A DNA stretch of 64,000 nt from a virus, in IMG/VR virus record IMGVR_UViG_3300034196_000019, positions 26,623 to 90,622 of that record, one strand, 5' to 3'. Shown here one piece after another: positions 59,681 through 64,000 of this stretch (positions are counted from its first letter, which is position 1; the number at the start of each line of letters is the position of its first letter). The notes beneath the pieces were generated by a model, which worked only from the letters and a program-made list of their open reading frames with translations, was not told the origin of the DNA and made no database searches. The translations under genes and the position numbers were made by a program.

Positions 59681-59707
59681 AACAAAGGGCTAGCTTCCGC
59701 CAGCCCT
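59681..59707 (-). terminator. Attenuator-type terminator after the capsid gene
   Basis: AGGGCT/AGCCCT stem with a ten-base loop, followed leftward by TTTGTTGTT. Probably lowers transcription of tail genes relative to the capsid. Confidence 0.7.
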
Positions 59708-59721
59708 AGGGGTATGCCTAA

Positions 59722-60819
59722 TTAGGACTTGGTGATAGTGAATACAGCGCCTGGGTAGGTGAGAACGTTGATGAAGTTCTGTTCAGCTTTCATGTTGATC
59801 AGATCATCTTCTTCACTCAGCTTCTCGAAGTAGTAACGACCTGCATAACGGGAGTTGATAGTGCTGAAAGTCTTAGGTGGAGCGTAGTGAGTACGGAACA
59901 TACCACGAACACCAGTAGGCAGAGCAATTGCTTCGCCAGCAGCAATCCAAGGAACGAATACACCATCTGGACCATCATAACCACCAGTACCAGCGTCGAT
60001 GAATGTGACGCCCCACACAGTGACGGAACGGAAGTTAGCGTCGAAGCCCGGTGCAGTTTCTGGAACACCTACCAACAGACGGTTCAGGTCTTGTTGGAAG
60101 TATTTGATAGCATCAGTTACGAACGGGTTGGTGAGTACAGCATCGAAGAAGTCAGAGCCACATAGTACAACCAGTTGACGGTAGTTGCCATTCGATGCGC
60201 TATTACGCAAAGCAACACGCATTTGACGGATCAGACCAGAGACGCTAGGGCGTGGATCGTTTGCACCAGACAGGGCCAAGTTTACAGTCTGACGAGTAAC
60301 ACCCATCTCTTGGTAGAAGTCAATGGTATCGCCATACGAGGTAGCCAGAGTGCCAGCAGGAGCATAGACAGTACCACGAGTCAGCAATTGCATTTTAGCA
60401 ACGTCAGCAGTCAGGTCGAAAGCATTGTTAATTACAAACAGCTTCTCAGTACGAACATCAGCTACTTCTTGCAGCATGACAGCATCTGATAGGCTTTCTA
60501 CTTTCTGAATACCATCAATGTCCGAAGGCTTGATAGCATCCAGCAGTTGGAAGTTAGGCACCTTAGCTTGGATGAAGCCACGAACAGGACGACCAACCAA
60601 GGTATCAGGCTTAGCGTCCCAGTTCTTATCTTTGATCAGGTGGTTAGCATATTGGCTACGTTGGATTTCCAGCTTACTAGTTTGCAGATAGTTTTCTTCG
60701 AAGATACCCAATGCATCAATGATGCTAATATTACGTGGAATCTCTACCAGAATGTCTGTCAAGTCAACAAATCGGCCCTGCGACAGACGATCAATATTAC
60801 GGTCAATTACCAAAGTCAT
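59722..60819 (-). CDS. Major capsid protein, lambda E-like
   Basis: 365 aa. 'DILVEIPRNISIIDALGIFEEN' and 'VGRPVRGFIQAKVPNFQLLDAIKPSDI' with the C-terminal 'INSRYAGRYYFEKLSEEDDLINMKAEQ' agree with the gpE branch of HK97-fold capsid proteins. Flanked by a decoration protein and a terminator, as expected for a highly expressed gene. Confidence 0.94.
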   Translation of the reverse strand: MTLVIDRNIDRLSQGRFVDLTDILVEIPRNISIIDALGIFEENYLQTSKLEIQRSQYANHLIKDKNWDAKPDTLVGRPVRGFIQAKVPNFQLLDAIKPSDIDGIQKVESLSDAVMLQEVADVRTEKLFVINNAFDLTADVAKMQLLTRGTVYAPAGTLATSYGDTIDFYQEMGVTRQTVNLALSGANDPRPSVSGLIRQMRVALRNSASNGNYRQLVVLCGSDFFDAVLTNPFVTDAIKYFQQDLNRLLVGVPETAPGFDANFRSVTVWGVTFIDAGTGGYDGPDGVFVPWIAAGEAIALPTGVRGMFRTHYAPPKTFSTINSRYAGRYYFEKLSEEDDLINMKAEQNFINVLTYPGAVFTITKS

Positions 60820-60839
60820 TTAATATTCCTTTTGTTGTT

Positions 60840-60865
60840 GGGGATACTTTTCTCTTAATATCCCC
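60840..60865 (-). other. Intergenic hairpin between decoration and capsid genes
   Basis: 7-bp stem GGGGATA/TATCCCC with a 12-base loop and no U-run. May stabilise or mark the 5' end of the capsid mRNA. Confidence 0.45.
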
Positions 60866-60897
60866 AGAAGATTTAGATACGTGGGTACGTGGTTTAA

Positions 60898-61347
60898 TTA
60901 AACAACTACGCCAGTAAAGTTAGTTACGTCATCCAGAACGATCACTTGTTGATCAGCCAACAGTTGCTTCATGATGTTGTAAGGAGTGGCACCCAATGTG
61001 GTAGCATGTACGGCTTTGATATAGTACTCTTTCAACGAAGCTTGGCGTTTGATAACAACCGAGTTATATTTCAGGGCAGCAATAGCTTTAGGAGTGAAGT
61101 CAGCTTTAAAGCCGTACTGATCACCATAAACTACGGCATATTCGTTGGTTGCAGCGATATCAGCAGCTACAGCTACCTTTACCCAAGGAGCAGACTTAGC
61201 CAAGCCTTTAGCACGGAAAACTATAGTACCAAAAGGGATAACACCTGCTGGAGTAATGTTAGCTTCATCGAAACTTACGTTAAACTCTTCTTGGTCTACA
61301 ACCAAATCAGAAGACAGCTTCTGAAGTGCGATATTAGTGAAAGCCAT
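60898..61347 (-). CDS. Head decoration protein
   Basis: 149 aa, beta-rich, with 'GVIPFGTIVFRAKG' and no charged tail. Lies between the protease/scaffold and capsid genes, the place of lambda D. Likely stabilises the expanded shell. Confidence 0.82.
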   Translation of the reverse strand: MAFTNIALQKLSSDLVVDQEEFNVSFDEANITPAGVIPFGTIVFRAKGLAKSAPWVKVAVAADIAATNEYAVVYGDQYGFKADFTPKAIAALKYNSVVIKRQASLKEYYIKAVHATTLGATPYNIMKQLLADQQVIVLDDVTNFTGVVV

Positions 61348-61388
61348 GTTTTTATATCCTCTTATTTATTTAGATTATTGTTTGTTGC

Positions 61389-62756
61389 TTATTTCATGGC
61401 TTTAGCGCTAGCTACGCCTACTGCACGAATTTTATCAATGAGAGAAGCCTCAGACTGTTCTTTCTCAGGAGCTTCACTCTCAACACCTTCACCACCAATC
61501 TCTTCAAAGGAAGCTGCACGAGCATCTTTGGTAGCTTTGAATTGACCTACGATCACAGAGAACGAGGCGTCATCAAGCGAAGCCAGAGCATTGAGGTTCA
61601 TATCTACTTGGTCTGCTGGGAGTTGTTCAGCCAGCATTGCACGGCGGCTATCTACAGCAGCTTGTGCTTTAGCACCTTCAAGTTCTGCGAGCTTAGCTTT
61701 CATTCCAGTGAATGCAGCTTCTTTCTCAGCAAGGCTAGCTGTCAGAGTAGATACAGCACCTTTCAAATCGGCCATTGTTGCCAGTTGTTCATTTGCAGCA
61801 CTAAGCTGTGCTTGCAATTCTTGTAGTTGTGCCATTTCGGTTTGTACCCCTTCAGACTTTGAAAATTTAAAGAAACGATCCTTTACGGACATTGGTTTTG
61901 TCTCCATGTTTGTTTGAGCCCTGTCAGCAAGATACGAGTAAAACTCTTCGGGGTCCATGATAAGGTCAGCAAGACCTAATTCAATTGCTTGCTCAATTGG
62001 GAACATAGCAGCTTCTGTATTCTTTACAGCCTCTACAGACATTTTGCGCATAGTGGCTACATGAGTTGCAAACTTCTCATAAGAATCGTCAACACTTTCC
62101 TTGAGGCCTTGCAAGAAGCCTGGACGCCAACTACCATCATCGGCCCAAGGTTGCTTTTCAGCACCAGCATAGATAAAGGACCGTTCATAACCCTCCATCT
62201 CTAAGGCCTTGCTGTCATTGACAATTTCTATGATGACACCCACAGATCCCAGAGAAGCGTCAGGATGTCCAATGATTTGATCAGCAATAGAGGTAAGACC
62301 GTATGCCGCAGAGGCTGATCTACCATCGACATACGCCAGGATCTCAATACCGTTATCATCAGCAAGCTTTCTAATGTATTGCCCAGCTTGGATCATTCCG
62401 AAAGCATAACCACCACCGCTGTCTACGTTGAATACAACAGTCTTAGCTCCACGGGCTACAGCATCTTCCATATCAGCTTTCAAAGCCGTATACGACTGCC
62501 CGCCACAAGACATCCCCATGAACGAGACCGGTTTGTAGGTCAAGGGTCCAATGATATCCATGACAGCGGTTTGAGTGTCTTCATTGTAGATATAACTAGA
62601 GGATTCTTCATCGTCCTCTAGCATGTCTGCTTTAATGTCCACCTCTTTACGGTTACGGGCATTGAGATAACCGACAACAGAATTTAAGGTTTCTTGATCA
62701 GAATACAAAGGAGTGTTATAAAGGCTCTCCCTAAGACGCCATACTTCGTGGGACAT
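61389..62756 (-). CDS. Prohead protease, S49 family, fused to scaffold
   Basis: 455 aa. Protease domain with 'FNVDSGGGY' and 'DGRSASAAYGL' (catalytic Ser149) and 'YAGAEKQPW' (Lys201). The 52-residue Ser-Lys spacing equals that of lambda C. Residues 290-455 are a helical, Gln/Ala-rich scaffold (Nu3-like). A nested scaffold start, as in lambda Nu3, is possible but was not confirmed. Confidence 0.93.
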   Translation of the reverse strand: MSHEVWRLRESLYNTPLYSDQETLNSVVGYLNARNRKEVDIKADMLEDDEESSSYIYNEDTQTAVMDIIGPLTYKPVSFMGMSCGGQSYTALKADMEDAVARGAKTVVFNVDSGGGYAFGMIQAGQYIRKLADDNGIEILAYVDGRSASAAYGLTSIADQIIGHPDASLGSVGVIIEIVNDSKALEMEGYERSFIYAGAEKQPWADDGSWRPGFLQGLKESVDDSYEKFATHVATMRKMSVEAVKNTEAAMFPIEQAIELGLADLIMDPEEFYSYLADRAQTNMETKPMSVKDRFFKFSKSEGVQTEMAQLQELQAQLSAANEQLATMADLKGAVSTLTASLAEKEAAFTGMKAKLAELEGAKAQAAVDSRRAMLAEQLPADQVDMNLNALASLDDASFSVIVGQFKATKDARAASFEEIGGEGVESEAPEKEQSEASLIDKIRAVGVASAKAMK

Positions 62757-62767
62757 CTTGGTCCTCC

Positions 62768-64000
62768 TTATGCATTAGAATTATTAGAAACACTTGCATC
62801 CCCTGAGCCAGCAGTTGAAGTTCCGTTAGTGTTGGACATCCCTTGCTGCATACCTTTTCCGCTTTCCGAACTAGCCCCAACTCCAGTAGGATCAAGTAGC
62901 TTCATAAGCTCTTCTGTGGTTGCGTTATCTGGTACTTGATAATCAACGCCGATATCTCTCAATACTTGATTAATTACTTGAGGTACTATTGGAATAAGAC
63001 CAACGGCTTTTGCCCTTTGCCAGAATTTCCCTTTATTGTCAAGAGTTTCCTGATTTGGAAGCTCATAATCGAAGAAAGGTAAGACTGATGTATCCCAGGA
63101 ATTTTGTTCAAACAAAGTCTGTACAAGCTGGTGATTAAGCTGATCTTTAATCTCATTGAGCTTAGACTTAACAGCCATATCAATGATATCTACTTTACTC
63201 TCTGAAAGAGAATAACTACCACCTGATCCACCACCAAGAGAAAGCACATCAGCAAAGAGTCCTACTTGAATCTCACGGCTGTATCTAGAGATAATCTTAT
63301 CTACATCATAAGACTTAGAACCTGAGATATTCTTAATCTCAAAATCAAACATCCGCTTACCTTCAGCATCTGTAAGCATTGGCAAAATAAAGCCACTACT
63401 TTTAGCTTGGTGAGCTTCAGCCATCATTCGCTTATACATTTCAAAAGACTTCTTCCGGTCTTCGTCAGCATCTTCTGTGAGATATTCAGGAGGAAGGAAC
63501 AAGATCTTGAATGCGTTCGAGTCTTGAGCCACTGAGATAGCCTCCGACTCTTGGAAAGCCTTCTTGTACTTGTATGATTCCCAGACCCCAGAAAGTGGAC
63601 TCTGGCCGCATGGTGAATCATTCTGTGGATTATGCCTAAAGTGCAAGAACTTCTTACGAGGGATGAACTTCAGTGTATAGCCTCTGTTTTGCTCGTAAGC
63701 TCGTACTGTATCCCACCCATTCTCTGTGATAACTTCTGTTCCAGCATAAGGCAAGATAACTTGTTGCCATAAGCCTAGAAGCTGTCGTCCATCCTGCGAC
63801 CACTCCCACTTATAAATACTACCTTGACTACGCCCTGGGAGCCCTTTAAGGCCAACCAAACCATCGTCATAATTACTACCAAAACGCTTGTTCCTAAACC
63901 GTAGGGCAATCTCATTGATTGCAAATCCATAACGGTTAAAGCTAGCCATTTGCTTGATATAAGACAGCCAGCTTTGGTCCATATCATTCATCTGTTGCTC
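62768..64000 (-). CDS. Portal protein, lambda B-like (partial, 5' end outside window)
   Basis: About 410 codons are visible; the frame is open beyond base 64000. 'FRNKRFGSNYDDG', 'KWEWSQDGRQLLGL' and 'LPFFDYELPNQETLDNKGKFWQRAK' are typical of gpB-type portals. Forms the dodecameric channel for packaging; the missing N-terminus is upstream. C-terminus is Ser/Asn/Gly-rich. Confidence 0.9.
   Translation of the reverse strand, partial: EQQMNDMDQSWLSYIKQMASFNRYGFAINEIALRFRNKRFGSNYDDGLVGLKGLPGRSQGSIYKWEWSQDGRQLLGLWQQVILPYAGTEVITENGWDTVRAYEQNRGYTLKFIPRKKFLHFRHNPQNDSPCGQSPLSGVWESYKYKKAFQESEAISVAQDSNAFKILFLPPEYLTEDADEDRKKSFEMYKRMMAEAHQAKSSGFILPMLTDAEGKRMFDFEIKNISGSKSYDVDKIISRYSREIQVGLFADVLSLGGGSGGSYSLSESKVDIIDMAVKSKLNEIKDQLNHQLVQTLFEQNSWDTSVLPFFDYELPNQETLDNKGKFWQRAKAVGLIPIVPQVINQVLRDIGVDYQVPDNATTEELMKLLDPTGVGASSESGKGMQQGMSNTNGTSTAGSGDASVSNNSNA

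Noticed and set aside
1-64000. tRNA genes
   Set aside because: No cloverleaf-like sequence with a recognisable T-loop was found in the gaps by eye; a covariance-model search would be needed to be sure.

Overview
The window is part of the genome of a tailed double-stranded DNA phage with a lambda-type (siphovirus) particle and a T7-like replication set. The virion genes follow the lambda order: portal, S49 protease/scaffold, decoration protein, capsid, connectors, tail terminator, tail tube, G/GT chaperones, tape measure, M, L, K, I, J, fibres. A SAR endolysin and an Rz/Rz1-type spanin pair point to a Gram-negative host, probably a gammaproteobacterium. No integrase, excisionase or clear CI-type repressor is seen, so a lytic lifestyle is likely. 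The exact genus cannot be fixed from sequence alone. Both ends are cut inside genes (1-786 and the portal at 62768-64000).

Layout. (1) 1-820: end of a rightward gene and its terminator. (2) 821-2256: gene-free stretch between two converging transcription units, packed with small hairpins about 30 bases apart. (3) 2283-32561: about 30 kb of leftward early/middle genes. From the promoter side these are small unknown genes, a helicase with TOPRIM domain, a GIY-YIG gene, a family A DNA polymerase, a putative single-strand binding protein, a 5'-3' exonuclease with an HNH nuclease, and a nucleotide block (phosphoesterase, deoxyribonucleotidase, DUF3310-like, MazG-like, ThyX, glutaredoxin, NrdB, NrdA). 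Many small membrane or unknown proteins follow. (4) 32562-33159: divergent control region with inverted repeats over the leftward promoter and more small hairpins. (5) 33160-41382: rightward unit with two fibre-like proteins, many small genes and a zinc-protease-like protein. (6) 64000-41386: leftward late genes for head, tail and lysis, ending in a bidirectional terminator.

The genes work together as a virulent-phage programme. The nucleotide block makes and cleans dNTPs for the phage polymerase and helicase. The late block builds a lambda-like capsid and flexible tail, with a canonical GGGAAAC -1 frameshift in the tail chaperones. Lysis uses a secreted SAR endolysin, a holin candidate and spanins. 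HNH and GIY-YIG selfish genes sit beside nrdA, the polymerase and the tail tube gene.

The most unusual signals are these. The hairpin array at 821-2256 has a smaller counterpart at 32590-33009. Three otherwise intact genes (thyX, the GIY-YIG gene and a T5orf172 gene) are each cut by one in-frame stop codon, and two small genes carry apparent single-base frameshifts. The homing endonuclease in the tail block has a ribosome binding site buried in a hairpin. I found no tRNA genes, CRISPR arrays or insertion sequences by eye.
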